A DNA stretch of 64,000 nt from Bacteroides ihuae (GTDB taxonomy: Bacteria > Bacteroidota > Bacteroidia > Bacteroidales > Bacteroidaceae). The notes under the pieces are model-generated. The model was not told where the DNA came from and did no database searches. It was given only the letters and a program-made list of their open reading frames with translations. Made by a program: the position numbers and the translations under genes. Positions 18,618 to 27,936 of the stretch are shown here, one piece after another; positions within the stretch are counted from its first letter, which is position 1, and each line of letters begins with the position of its first letter. The stretch lies in assembly GCF_900104585.1 (NCBI RefSeq), contig NZ_FNVX01000006.1:620001-684000 (forward strand), given 5' to 3'.

Positions 18618-18794
18618 GGTATAAAAATCAAAAAACAAGCATGTTGAAAGGAAAACAAAAGCTTTTTAAGATATCTAGTTAAGTTTTTAGGAATAAAGAG
18701 CCATTCCAGACGGCATAAACTCTTTTTAGCTTAATACAAATGAGCTGTAAAGGCATACTAGCCAATACAACCCATCCGTGTACCTATATTTCTT

Positions 18795-20105
18795 TTATTT
18801 TTTAGAAACAATCTTATCGTACTGTTCCTCCGCTTTTATTTCAGTATATTTCGGAGCATCCATCATTTCGACAAGCGCACGCAAGACTGGACCCTCGCCC
18901 ATTGGATCGTTTTCTTGTGTTGGACGATTATAGTAATAGGCTATAGAAGGCATAATGCCCGTGCCAACACAAATACCTCTCACATCTCCAGCATCAGAAA
19001 TTAATTTCATCATTCCTTTCAGTCCTTGCTCGGCCACATAAATGAAGTCGGGATGCAACCAACCTTCTTTCACTCCACGAGCTATACCAAACACAAACAT
19101 GGCTGTCCCTGTGATTTCTTCGTAAGAATCCTCTTTATCAAGCAATTGATGCCAAAGACCATTTTTCCCTTGATAGCGAGCAACCCCACTGGCCTGCTGA
19201 CGGAAGTTCTTAATCAGTTCATCACGCAATGGGTGATCTTTAGGCAACATGCTCAATAAGTCAGCTTGAGCCATAAAGACCCATCCATTAGAACGACTCC
19301 AATGCGCCACGCCATGTTCCTTATTGTCAGTATGATAACAATGATAATATAGTTGTTTCTCAGGGCACCACAAGTAGCGTGTATAATTGAGCACTTGATT
19401 AGCAGCATCATCAAAATATTTCTGATCTCCGGTAAGTTTGCCCATACGAGCTAAGAAAGAAATAGCCATAAAAGCATCATCAGCCCAAATCGTATTAACA
19501 TGCGGCCACAAGCGTGCGATGGTGCCATCTACTAAACGTGGTTCCGCAAAGTTTAAATGATCGGCCGTCTCATTTATATAGTTCAGAAAAGATTTGTTAG
19601 GATAACGCATCTGTAGTTCTATAAGACTAGCACCCATCGGACCGTTGTCATCCAAGCGCTTAGCTCGGAAAATCATATGCCAGCTCAAATCACGAATAGC
19701 ATTCCAGCCACCTTCTTTAAAAACTTGATCATATTGTTTGCGAAAGAAATCAAGATTGCCGTCGTTGAATACAAAATTCATATTCTTCTGGACATACTTC
19801 TCATATTTCTTGTCGCCAAGTTTCGTAGCCAAATCCATCAATGCAATATTTGTTACACCATTGGTATAATGCCATTGATTATATTTAGAAACAACCTTAA
19901 CATCCGGCGATACAGGAAGTCCCTTTACCGATTTATATGTTTCCCCGGTTTTAGCGTTTTTGAACTCATAGGTAGTGCTGTTCAATATACGATTTGCAAT
20001 TTTCACAGCAGCTTCTTCAGCAGTCATTTTTGTCTGCGCATGAGAAGTCAGAGAGGTAAAGCAGAGGGCAAGTGTACCCAGCAACAAACTTTTCTTTAAA
20101 TTCAT
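18795..20105 (-). CDS. GH105 unsaturated glucuronyl/rhamnogalacturonyl hydrolase
   Basis: A 436-residue protein with a Sec signal peptide (MNLKKSLLLGTLALCF to HAQ) and an (alpha/alpha)6 barrel of the GH105 type, which also resembles GH88. GH105 enzymes hydrate the double bond left by polysaccharide lyases and release unsaturated uronic acid from the next sugar, classically rhamnose. The aspartate pair in TIWADDAFMAISFLARMG is the likely catalytic region, and HWSRSNGWVFMAQADLL is a family-like helix. I chose the ATG at 20105 over an upstream in-frame start because the signal peptide begins there. It follows rhaD with a hairpin between them. The enzyme should act in the periplasm. Confidence 0.85.
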   Translation of the reverse strand: MNLKKSLLLGTLALCFTSLTSHAQTKMTAEEAAVKIANRILNSTTYEFKNAKTGETYKSVKGLPVSPDVKVVSKYNQWHYTNGVTNIALMDLATKLGDKKYEKYVQKNMNFVFNDGNLDFFRKQYDQVFKEGGWNAIRDLSWHMIFRAKRLDDNGPMGASLIELQMRYPNKSFLNYINETADHLNFAEPRLVDGTIARLWPHVNTIWADDAFMAISFLARMGKLTGDQKYFDDAANQVLNYTRYLWCPEKQLYYHCYHTDNKEHGVAHWSRSNGWVFMAQADLLSMLPKDHPLRDELIKNFRQQASGVARYQGKNGLWHQLLDKEDSYEEITGTAMFVFGIARGVKEGWLHPDFIYVAEQGLKGMMKLISDAGDVRGICVGTGIMPSIAYYYNRPTQENDPMGEGPVLRALVEMMDAPKYTEIKAEEQYDKIVSKK

Positions 20106-20140
20106 GATTAATAGATTGATAATGCTAGTAGAGTTGATAT

Positions 20141-20186
20141 AAAACAAGAACATAGCGTCCATGTAAAACACTCATGTCCTTGTTTT
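20141..20186 (-). terminator. Hairpin after rhaD, probable terminator
   Basis: AAAACAAGAACAT (20141-20153) pairs with ATGTCCTTGTTTT (20174-20186) with one G-U-type mismatch. In the minus-strand transcript the hairpin ends in a TTCTTGTTTT run. It lies 17 bases after the rhaD stop codon and would end or reduce the rha transcript before the GH105 gene. Confidence 0.6.
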
Positions 20187-20203
20187 AGAATAATAGATGA
20201 ACT

Positions 20204-21013
20204 CTATTTAGGCAGATTAAAAGCGACTTTAAGCTCTTCCATCAGTTTATCCGACATACCTTCAGGCTCAAATCCCATTGATTTAGCAGTAAGATATATC
20301 TGAGCTGATTTGGAAAGCGTGTCAACCATATCAAATGCTTCCATTACATTTTCGCCAACAGAGCAAACGCCATGCTTTTCCCACATTACTACGTCATAGT
20401 CAGCAAGTTCTTTAACTGTTGCATTTGCCAATTCAAAAGAACTAGGCAAAGCATAAGGAATAATTCCCAAACCTTTTGGGCAGAAAGCTCTTGTCTCCGG
20501 AATCATGCTCCAAAGCAATTTCGTCAACACATCTTTTTTCAAGAAAGCAGGATTGTGAGTCATTGCCACCAAATCAATTGGGTGGGTATGCACTGCTGCT
20601 TTATAGTTAGAGCCGCTACCTATCAGATAATTGTGCATAGATAAATGAGAAGCCAATTCTGAAGTGGGAGCAACAGGCTTATCTGCTATAATTTCATAAC
20701 TTGAGCAATCATCACAAATACGGATAACCGATCCGTTCTCCATAGGCCAACGCGCTAAATCGCGCATACGCTTATTGGTTCCTTTACAAAAGAAGTAACA
20801 ACCTTTTAAGTGAGGAAGACAAGAGCCTATCTCCACTCGGTCGCTTATCGCTTTCATGTTTCTTATCTCATCATCAATTACGTCCGTAATATTGATGGTA
20901 ATATTTCCTCCATTACGTTCAGCCCAGCCTTTTTGCCAGAGATATCCTGCTACTTCAGCTACATCAGCTACCTGCTTAGCAAGTACTGGACGATTTTCCA
21001 ATATTGATTTCAT
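20204..21013 (-). CDS. rhaD: Rhamnulose-1-phosphate aldolase
   Basis: A 269-residue class II aldolase that splits L-rhamnulose 1-phosphate into dihydroxyacetone phosphate and L-lactaldehyde. Zinc-ligand histidines are visible in AVHTHPIDLVAMTHN and in WEKHGVCSVGENV, and the substrate-site region GNGGNITI-like segment appears as RNGGNITINI (about residue 34). The ATG at 21013 (MKSILENRPVLAK) gives the usual length; a longer reading adds 62 unlike residues that overlap rhaT. It is last of the tight rhaB-rhaA-rhaT-rhaD operon, 26 bases after rhaT. Lactaldehyde reductase is not encoded nearby. Confidence 0.95.
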   Translation of the reverse strand: MKSILENRPVLAKQVADVAEVAGYLWQKGWAERNGGNITINITDVIDDEIRNMKAISDRVEIGSCLPHLKGCYFFCKGTNKRMRDLARWPMENGSVIRICDDCSSYEIIADKPVAPTSELASHLSMHNYLIGSGSNYKAAVHTHPIDLVAMTHNPAFLKKDVLTKLLWSMIPETRAFCPKGLGIIPYALPSSFELANATVKELADYDVVMWEKHGVCSVGENVMEAFDMVDTLSKSAQIYLTAKSMGFEPEGMSDKLMEELKVAFNLPK

Positions 21014-21039
21014 ATTCTTGTTATTTATTTGATTCTTTT

Positions 21040-22068
21040 TTAAGCTTGCGACATCGCTACTACAATAATAGACGAAATTAGTATTAGCAGTCCTAAGACA
21101 AGTACCAAAACAGTTGTGCTGCTTGCCCCTTTCCATTCTTTTAAAATGATGCCCCAAACATTGCTGAATGTAACATTGAGCGACATCAAGATACTCCATG
21201 AAAAAGCCAACAGAATCGGACTATCAAGAAAACTTTTGCCCATTTCAAGACCAAAGAATTGAGAATACCAAAGTACACCGGCAAGCGCACAGAACAAAAT
21301 ATTGTTCGTCAGAGTACTACCTTTAACAGTAAAGTATTCCTTACCTGTTTTGTTCTTTATATTCTGCTGAATACAATAGGTCGCATTGGTCATAAAGCCA
21401 CCAAACGTTACCAAGAAGATAACAGGAAGACCAGCATAGAGTCCCTTAACGCCACCTGCAATAGCAGCCTCTTTTATAGGCGTTCCAGCTTCAAGCCCTA
21501 AAGCAAAACAAGCACTCATCACACCTGCCAACAAAGCGACGAGCAAACCTTTGGTCAAAGCAAAATCCTTCACAGCGGCTTTCTTTTCCTCATCAGTCAT
21601 GTTCTGAGAACGAAGGCTACCAGCGTATCCAATAACCGCAATACCGGCCAACGTAATACACACGCCTATTAACAAGAGCAATCCTTCGCCATGAAACAAA
21701 TCTTTTCCACTAAAAATAGCAGGAAAAAGTGTACCGAAGCCAGCACATGTACCCAGTGCAATACTTTGTCCCAACGCAACCCCAAGGTAGCGCATACTCA
21801 GACCAAACGTCAACCCGCCAACTCCCCACAGCACACCGTAGACAATAGAAGGCATAGCCCCGCCAGAGCTCCAAAGTTCGAACAAATTACTACCTTCAGG
21901 AATAGCGAGCAAAGCACCAAGAAAAGGAAAAACCAGCCAGGCAAAGATGCCTTGCACCAACCAAAAGCTTTCCCAACTCCATTGCTTTACTTTTTTGATT
22001 GGCACATACGAGCTACTTTGCCCCAGACTGCCTATAGCAATAATGATAAGTCCGATAAGTGTGTTCAT
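21040..22068 (-). CDS. rhaT: L-rhamnose:proton symporter
   Basis: A 342-residue inner-membrane protein with about ten hydrophobic segments, matching the RhaT family (drug/metabolite transporter superfamily). Characteristic parts are the N-terminal SSYVPIKKVKQWSWESFWLV region (about residues 19-38), GVLWGVGGLTFGLSMRYLG (about 77-95) and the C-terminal VTFSNVWGIILKEWKG. It imports L-rhamnose with a proton. It lies 30 bases after rhaA and 26 before rhaD, so rhamnose released by the locus hydrolases can be taken up and used by the products of one transcript. Confidence 0.94.
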   Translation of the reverse strand: MNTLIGLIIIAIGSLGQSSSYVPIKKVKQWSWESFWLVQGIFAWLVFPFLGALLAIPEGSNLFELWSSGGAMPSIVYGVLWGVGGLTFGLSMRYLGVALGQSIALGTCAGFGTLFPAIFSGKDLFHGEGLLLLIGVCITLAGIAVIGYAGSLRSQNMTDEEKKAAVKDFALTKGLLVALLAGVMSACFALGLEAGTPIKEAAIAGGVKGLYAGLPVIFLVTFGGFMTNATYCIQQNIKNKTGKEYFTVKGSTLTNNILFCALAGVLWYSQFFGLEMGKSFLDSPILLAFSWSILMSLNVTFSNVWGIILKEWKGASSTTVLVLVLGLLILISSIIVVAMSQA

Positions 22069-22098
22069 GATATCTATATATTAGCGACGCTTATAATC

Positions 22099-23355
22099 TT
22101 AAATTCTTTTTGACGTTACTTCGTTTTCATACTTCTGAACCTCAGTAATGAAGTCTTCACCAACAGGAACATCATTCTTCAAGCAGAACATATCCCATAC
22201 CGCATTCCAAGGCAGTGCTTTTGATTCTTCAAGTAGAGCAAGGCGTTCGAACAATTGATCATTCGCTTCATATTCTCGAAGTTTAGCAAGAGGTTCAAGT
22301 AATGCTTGCATAAAACATTTCTGTGTAGCACGGCTACCTACTACATACGCACCAATACGATTGATACTTGCATCGAAATAATCAAGACCGATATGTACTT
22401 TATCAAGTGCACCACAACGGATAATTTCTTTTGCCAAATCCAATGTATCATCATTCATAATAGTTACGTGATCGCTATCCCAACGTACAGGGCGACTTAC
22501 GTGCAACATAATTTCAGGAGTGAAAAGCAACAAAGAAGAAATCTTGTCTGCAATGCTTTCTGTCAAGTGGAAGTGCCCTGTATCCAAAGTCACCATCTTA
22601 TTGTTCTTAGAGCCATATCCCAAATAGAAGTCATAAGAACCAACAGTGTAGCTTTCTGCTCCAATTCCGAAAAGTTTGGCCTCGATACAGTCTTTCATAT
22701 TGTCATACTTCGTTGCGAAAATCTCATCCAGTGACTGTTTCAATAACTCGCGGTAACGCAAACGGTTCACTGTTTGATCTTTACTACCATCGTGAATCCA
22801 AAGGTTCATGATACAAGGATCACCCTGAAATTTACCCATTGCTTCAGCAATAGCACGGCTGCGCTTTGTATGTTCTACCCAGAAGTCACGAATGCTATCA
22901 TCAGGATTTGATAACGAAAGACTACCACTCTTAGGATGTGAAAATGAAGTTGAGTTAAAATCAAGTTTCATACCGTTTTCTTTTCCCCACTGCATCCAGC
23001 TTTCAAAGTGTTTAGGTTCAATTTGATCGCGATCAACAAACTTGCCACCAAAATCACCGTAAGTAGCATGAAGGTTCAAACGATGAGTTCCCGGAATATA
23101 GCTAGCTGCCTTAAGGATGTCTTGACGTAACTCTTCAATATTACGAGCTTTGCCAGGATGGTTACCTGTTGCTTGAATACCTCCTGAAAGTTGTCCGTCT
23201 GGATTTTCAAAACCAGCTACGTCATCTGCCTGCCAGCAATGGAGTGACAATGCTATTTTTTGTAACTCATTAATGGCTTTATCAGCATCAACACCAACAG
23301 CTGCATAGCGTTCTACTGCAATCTCATAGGCTTTTTTAATCAATTCTTCTTTCAT
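22099..23355 (-). CDS. rhaA: L-rhamnose isomerase
   Basis: A 418-residue TIM-barrel isomerase that converts L-rhamnose to L-rhamnulose with a divalent metal. Family features are the SLHCWQADDVAGFE segment near residue 37 and the metal-site regions LNLWIHDGSKDQ, VTLDTGHFHLTES and DSDHVTIMNDD. The length is normal for bacterial RhaA. It lies 25 bases after rhaB, in the same operon. Published Bacteroides work names this gene rhaI. Confidence 0.97.
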   Translation of the reverse strand: MKEELIKKAYEIAVERYAAVGVDADKAINELQKIALSLHCWQADDVAGFENPDGQLSGGIQATGNHPGKARNIEELRQDILKAASYIPGTHRLNLHATYGDFGGKFVDRDQIEPKHFESWMQWGKENGMKLDFNSTSFSHPKSGSLSLSNPDDSIRDFWVEHTKRSRAIAEAMGKFQGDPCIMNLWIHDGSKDQTVNRLRYRELLKQSLDEIFATKYDNMKDCIEAKLFGIGAESYTVGSYDFYLGYGSKNNKMVTLDTGHFHLTESIADKISSLLLFTPEIMLHVSRPVRWDSDHVTIMNDDTLDLAKEIIRCGALDKVHIGLDYFDASINRIGAYVVGSRATQKCFMQALLEPLAKLREYEANDQLFERLALLEESKALPWNAVWDMFCLKNDVPVGEDFITEVQKYENEVTSKRI

Positions 23356-23380
23356 AATATAATCTTTTTTAAGTTATTAT

Positions 23381-24850
23381 TTATTTACTTTTATTAGTCA
23401 ATATAGTAAGATACTGTGCATACGCTTCATTCCAATCTGCAGCATCCTGAGGTTGAAAAGTAGCAAGAGGAATAGAAGCATTGATTTGCTTTCTCATTTC
23501 ACCAATACTATTAGCTACACCTGAGGTCATAGCCTGTATCATAACATTACCGATGGCTGTAGCCTCTGATGGTCCGGCAATAACTGTTATCCCTGTAGAG
23601 TTAGCTGTAAACTGATTCAAAAGATCATTTCGACTGCCTCCACCGATAACGTGAAGTGCCTCAACAGGACGAGGAGAAAGTTTGGTAAGATTCTCTAGCA
23701 CCTGACGATAACGCAGTGCCAAGCTTTCGAATATGCAACGCACAATACGAGCACGAGTATCCGGAACGGGCTGCCCAGTTGCCTCGCAGTAAGTGCAAAT
23801 AACCTTCTCCATGTGGGTAGGATTAGCGAAAAGTGCATCATCAGGATTGATAATGCTCCGAAAAGGCTCAGCAACTTGTGCCTCAGCTATCAAATCAGGA
23901 TAAGATGTTTCTCCCCACTCAGCACGGCAACGTTCCAAAAGCCACATGCCACAAATGTTTTTCAGTAACCGGATAGTACCTTCCACACCACCTTCATTAG
24001 TAAAGTTCAGAGCTTCTGTTTCAGCATTTACCACCGGCGCTTCTGTTTCTACACCCATCAGTGACCAAGTGCCACTACTTAAATAAGCAAAATTATTATT
24101 CAGTGCAGGTACAGCGGCTACGGCCGATCCTGTATCATGTCCGGCAACAGCTATCACAGGGATCGCTCCCAGTCCGGTTTGCTGCTGTACTTCTTCGCTC
24201 AAAGCGCCAATTGTTTCGCCCGGATAAACAAAGCGTCCAAAGTTATCTTCCGTCAAACCAAGACTTGCAAGCAATTCAGGTTCTAACTTACGTGTTTTAG
24301 CATTCACTAATTGCGCTGTAGTAGCAATGGTATATTCTGTAACCATTTCACCAGAGAGCATATAAGACAAAGCATCCGGAATAAAAAGTATTTTTTTAGC
24401 AGCAGTGAGAGCACTATCACGATTACGACGAAGCGTATCAATCTGGAACAGTGAATTAAAGTTCATCACCTGAATACCTGTCAATTCATAAACACGACTA
24501 CGAGATACACGACTAAAAAAAGCCTCAGGTGCTCCATTAGTATGAGGATCGCGATAAGCATAAGGCTGACGAAGAATATGTCCATCCTCACCTACACAAA
24601 CAAAATCAACCCCCCAAGTATCGATCCCAATAGATGTAATTTTCACCTCTCGCTGAGCAGCAAGTTTCAAACCATCTACAATATGCTGATACAAAGCATA
24701 GATGTCCCAATAGAAATGCCCTCCAACTTCAATTAAATGGTTAGGAAAACGGTTTACTTCCTCCAATTCAAGCCCTTTATCTGATAAAGAACCTAAAATA
24801 GTACGCCCACTGGTGGCCCCCAAATCGACTGCAAAAAAACACTGTTTCAT
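23381..24850 (-). CDS. rhaB: Rhamnulokinase
   Basis: A 489-residue sugar kinase of the FGGY family, phosphorylating L-rhamnulose at C1 with ATP. The first ATP-site motif is at the N-terminus (FFAVDLGATSGRTILG); DTWGVDFVCV (about 78-87) and the C-terminal ALHVIGGGSRNDLLNQF ATP-binding segment are clear. I chose the ATG at 24850, giving normal length, over a reading 22 codons longer. It is first in the rhaB-A-T-D operon and has a promoter region at 25001-25065 with the same repeat layout as susC, suggesting control by the AraC-type regulator. Confidence 0.96.
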   Translation of the reverse strand: MKQCFFAVDLGATSGRTILGSLSDKGLELEEVNRFPNHLIEVGGHFYWDIYALYQHIVDGLKLAAQREVKITSIGIDTWGVDFVCVGEDGHILRQPYAYRDPHTNGAPEAFFSRVSRSRVYELTGIQVMNFNSLFQIDTLRRNRDSALTAAKKILFIPDALSYMLSGEMVTEYTIATTAQLVNAKTRKLEPELLASLGLTEDNFGRFVYPGETIGALSEEVQQQTGLGAIPVIAVAGHDTGSAVAAVPALNNNFAYLSSGTWSLMGVETEAPVVNAETEALNFTNEGGVEGTIRLLKNICGMWLLERCRAEWGETSYPDLIAEAQVAEPFRSIINPDDALFANPTHMEKVICTYCEATGQPVPDTRARIVRCIFESLALRYRQVLENLTKLSPRPVEALHVIGGGSRNDLLNQFTANSTGITVIAGPSEATAIGNVMIQAMTSGVANSIGEMRKQINASIPLATFQPQDAADWNEAYAQYLTILTNKSK

Positions 24851-25000
24851 AGTGTATGTTGATAAATTATTTTTTTTAACTAGCAAGATTGTACTCCTCG
24901 GAGCATTAAAATTCATGAATATCAGCTATAGTCCAACAAGAAAAGTTCTGTTCTTCATAGCGTCCATCTTTACATTCGTACTAAGAATCATTTAATATCA

Positions 25001-25065
25001 CAAATCTAACAAGAAATATACTTACCTAATGTGTATGTTTTGATGGAAATGGTGTAATATTTGAT
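25001..25065 (-). promoter_or_regulatory. rhaB promoter with AraC-type direct repeats
   Basis: The minus-strand -7 box TAGATTTG is at 25001-25008. Plus-strand TTTGAT begins at 25039, 31 bases from the box, and again at 25060, 21 bases on. This is the same geometry as at susC. The predicted transcript start leaves a long leader of about 145 bases before the rhaB ATG, in which I see no gene or clear riboswitch. The region 24851-25148 has no other feature. Confidence 0.72.
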
Positions 25066-25148
25066 TATAAAAAACAATGAAAAAAGGACTCAATAAATTT
25101 TCAATTAATATGATGCTACGACAACGATAAATAGTGAAAATCTAAATA

Positions 25149-27896
25149 TCAATAAACAATATCATTGTTCATCGGTATAATCTTCACAGGTCCTAACAAA
25201 CCGCTGGGCACAGGTAACCAATTAGCATAACCCATTTTGCTATAATTGCGATCTACGAAGTTTATTTCCTTGAAGATGCGCCAATCCACACCCCTCCTAT
25301 CCATATCGGCAATGCGATTGGCCGGTAGATTAGTCACTTCAATCTCAAGCGTATTCTGTCCAGAACGGAGATACTTACCAATCAGTAAACGAAAAGGGAC
25401 AGCCCAGAGTGTAGCAATTTCTTTCCCGTTAATACGCACACGAGCACTTTCACGCACATCTCCCAAATCGAGCATCCATTCTTTAGCCAAAGCAGAATTC
25501 AGGGCGAAAGTTGTTTTGTAACACCCAGTACCCATAGTCGTTTTCACCTCAGGCAAATTAAAATCAGTCCATGATCCAAGCTTTATATTCGAAAGAGTTC
25601 CTTTCACTTCTGGTTGACTATTTATAAAATGAAAATCCCATTGATTAGCAAGAATAAACTCTCCTCTCTGGGCTTGTAAGTAAGTCCACTCGGGCAGCAC
25701 CACATCTACCGTAGTAAATATTTTCAGAATAAGAGAAGCACCAGAGGCTAACTGAAGATATACTTCAGTACACCCGTTCACATTTCGCAAACGTGCTTTC
25801 CCACTTTCACCTGTCATTGGATTATAGAACACAGCAGACTTTGCAGAAACGCCTAGTGGAACCCAACCTTCAGTATCTTCACTTTTTAAAGCTGATATAA
25901 AATAGTGGAATCCATCCTCATTACTACGGCGAATACAACTAAGTCCAAACTGAGTTTTCAACGCTTCCGCCCGTACGCCTATCTGCGCTAGAGTAGCAAC
26001 ATAATCTGTGCCAAAAAGAATGCGTCCTTTATGTAAGTCCTTCACAGTTTTCATCAGTTCTCCAAACTTGGCACGACGAGCATCCAGATTATTGTATCCC
26101 GGTACATCCTGGGGATATTGACCTAAAAACACGATTGTAGCACCTTCATTAACCAAAGCAATTAGTTTAGCTAATACATCAACAGGCATAAAACGGGCAC
26201 CGGGAATAACAAGAGCTTTATAAGTAGCACCTGCAGAAGTTCGAATTTGTCCATTTACACAAGTACACGAACGAATGAAATTATCAGAAATGTAATCCAC
26301 ATCATATCCCGCTTTACTAATGCGATGTACAGCATCTATAAATTTAGGTGCACGTTTGTCCATTTGATGAATATCGAACATCAACAAGCGGCCATCTTGT
26401 TCTTGCCACATATCATAAACAGGCAGATATAACAAAAAATCATTATCAGGCTTTCCCATCTGCAAAAAACTCTGGCAGCGAGTTATATAATTAAAGAATG
26501 CTGGAGCATCTCTCCAAATATTATTGGTTGGGCTCATATCTATCGAGGCATAAAACTTCCAGCCGGGCCATGCCGCTTCAGTTGGAGAATACGTAGTACC
26601 ATGAAAGTATGTATGGTTTACGCCTGAAACAAACATTAAATCAATATCTGGTTTACACTGTGACAGTGAAGTACGAAAATGTTCTGTCAGCCAAGTAAAC
26701 GTTTCAGAAGAGGTATAAGGCTTGCCTGCAACATGGGCTGCAGAAGAAGCGTATTTCAGCATAGAAAGCTCCGAATCGTTAGGCCGAGTCAAAGAATCTT
26801 TACGCAATCCTTTAATAGCGAAATCGGAAATGCCAAAGCCTTCACACTCAGGTACATCTACTGTTGCATAAAGATCAATCAAGTTACCAGGAGAACCGTG
26901 CGCTTGATTACGTGTTTTAGATCCATGACTATGTGCCCACTCCGTCCATTGGCGAGTAAAATTCTCTTGTAATAATTCTGCTATTGTTTCCCTGTAATCA
27001 GAAATAATTCGGGCAACAACCTCTGTTCGTTCGTCAGAGAGAAATTCGGGCAAATGTTCTTCGAGTTTATATCCTCTTCGAATGGCAAATTGCTCAAAAA
27101 AGTCTTCTGTCCAATCAGCCTTATAGACTTCGTACGAATCATTAAAAAAATTATGAGGATAAGGTACTTTACTCTCACTAAATGCTTTTTCAAAACGATT
27201 GAGGTAGTTTTTGACTGCCTTAGCAGATAGATGATCCATCACATAACCTTCACCACCGGGAGCAGCACGCTTTACCTTTTGCATAGTCTTTCCGCAGAAA
27301 GCGGCTATTAATCGCCAATTTCCTTTAGGAGCTTTCCAATCAAGTACTCCATCTTTCACCCTATCGGTTAAGTTCAAGCACTGTCCTTTTTCTGAAAAAG
27401 CCATTAGCCTGCTAAGCACCGCATAAGACCTCTGACCCTTATCTGTTACAGCTATTTTCTCTTTTAAGCGATCTCCACCCGAAAGTTTGAATTCAGCAAC
27501 GAGCAATTTTGAGGCGGCATCTTCTATTGTCACTTCAGGACCACCAAATGGCCATCCCGTACCTGTATTCATATCTATCTGCATACCCCGACGAACAGCC
27601 TCACTTTCAGTATATCTAAGCATCTCCATCCAAGGAGGAGAAAGAAAAGATATTTCTTTATTATCATTCCCCTTGACACCATAAATAGGCGTAATCTCCA
27701 TCGTTCCCATACCAGAGGTAGCATACGACTCCATATTCTGGCTAAGATTCTCTTTATCAACAGCACTCCCCATCCACCACCAACGAGCAGCAGGTTTTGC
27801 TTCTATTTTAATCTCAGGCCACGAAGTTGTTTGTGCCATCATCAGGTTTGCTAAAACCAATCCTGCTGCTATAAGTAATTGTTTAGAGTAATTCAT
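25149..27896 (-). CDS. GH106 alpha-L-rhamnosidase-like protein
   Basis: A 915-residue exported protein (signal peptide to about residue 21, MMAQ). The N-terminal PAARWWWMGSAVDKENL and the MNTGTGWPFGGPEV segment are characteristic of the GH106/BT0986-like family, whose known members remove alpha-linked L-rhamnose from pectic chains. C-terminal beta-sandwich domains (about 720-900, with LDLGDVRESARVRINGKE) look like carbohydrate-binding modules. It starts 40 bases after the esterase-GH105 gene and probably shares its transcript. With the rhaBATD operon directly downstream, the link from rhamnose release to catabolism is direct. Catalytic glutamates were not assigned residue by residue. Confidence 0.88.
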   Translation of the reverse strand: MNYSKQLLIAAGLVLANLMMAQTTSWPEIKIEAKPAARWWWMGSAVDKENLSQNMESYATSGMGTMEITPIYGVKGNDNKEISFLSPPWMEMLRYTESEAVRRGMQIDMNTGTGWPFGGPEVTIEDAASKLLVAEFKLSGGDRLKEKIAVTDKGQRSYAVLSRLMAFSEKGQCLNLTDRVKDGVLDWKAPKGNWRLIAAFCGKTMQKVKRAAPGGEGYVMDHLSAKAVKNYLNRFEKAFSESKVPYPHNFFNDSYEVYKADWTEDFFEQFAIRRGYKLEEHLPEFLSDERTEVVARIISDYRETIAELLQENFTRQWTEWAHSHGSKTRNQAHGSPGNLIDLYATVDVPECEGFGISDFAIKGLRKDSLTRPNDSELSMLKYASSAAHVAGKPYTSSETFTWLTEHFRTSLSQCKPDIDLMFVSGVNHTYFHGTTYSPTEAAWPGWKFYASIDMSPTNNIWRDAPAFFNYITRCQSFLQMGKPDNDFLLYLPVYDMWQEQDGRLLMFDIHQMDKRAPKFIDAVHRISKAGYDVDYISDNFIRSCTCVNGQIRTSAGATYKALVIPGARFMPVDVLAKLIALVNEGATIVFLGQYPQDVPGYNNLDARRAKFGELMKTVKDLHKGRILFGTDYVATLAQIGVRAEALKTQFGLSCIRRSNEDGFHYFISALKSEDTEGWVPLGVSAKSAVFYNPMTGESGKARLRNVNGCTEVYLQLASGASLILKIFTTVDVVLPEWTYLQAQRGEFILANQWDFHFINSQPEVKGTLSNIKLGSWTDFNLPEVKTTMGTGCYKTTFALNSALAKEWMLDLGDVRESARVRINGKEIATLWAVPFRLLIGKYLRSGQNTLEIEVTNLPANRIADMDRRGVDWRIFKEINFVDRNYSKMGYANWLPVPSGLLGPVKIIPMNNDIVY

Positions 27897-27936
27897 TGGT
27901 AATAAGGTTTAGTGATAAGTATATTAAGAGAAAAAA

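Noticed and set aside
18581..18658. N-terminal extension of the AraC-type regulator
   Set aside because: The extra 26 residues are hydrophobic, unlike AraC sensors, and overlap candidate promoter boxes; the ATG at 18580 is preferred.
21014..21199. Upstream extension of rhaD
   Set aside because: It overlaps the rhaT coding region and adds 62 residues absent from known aldolases.
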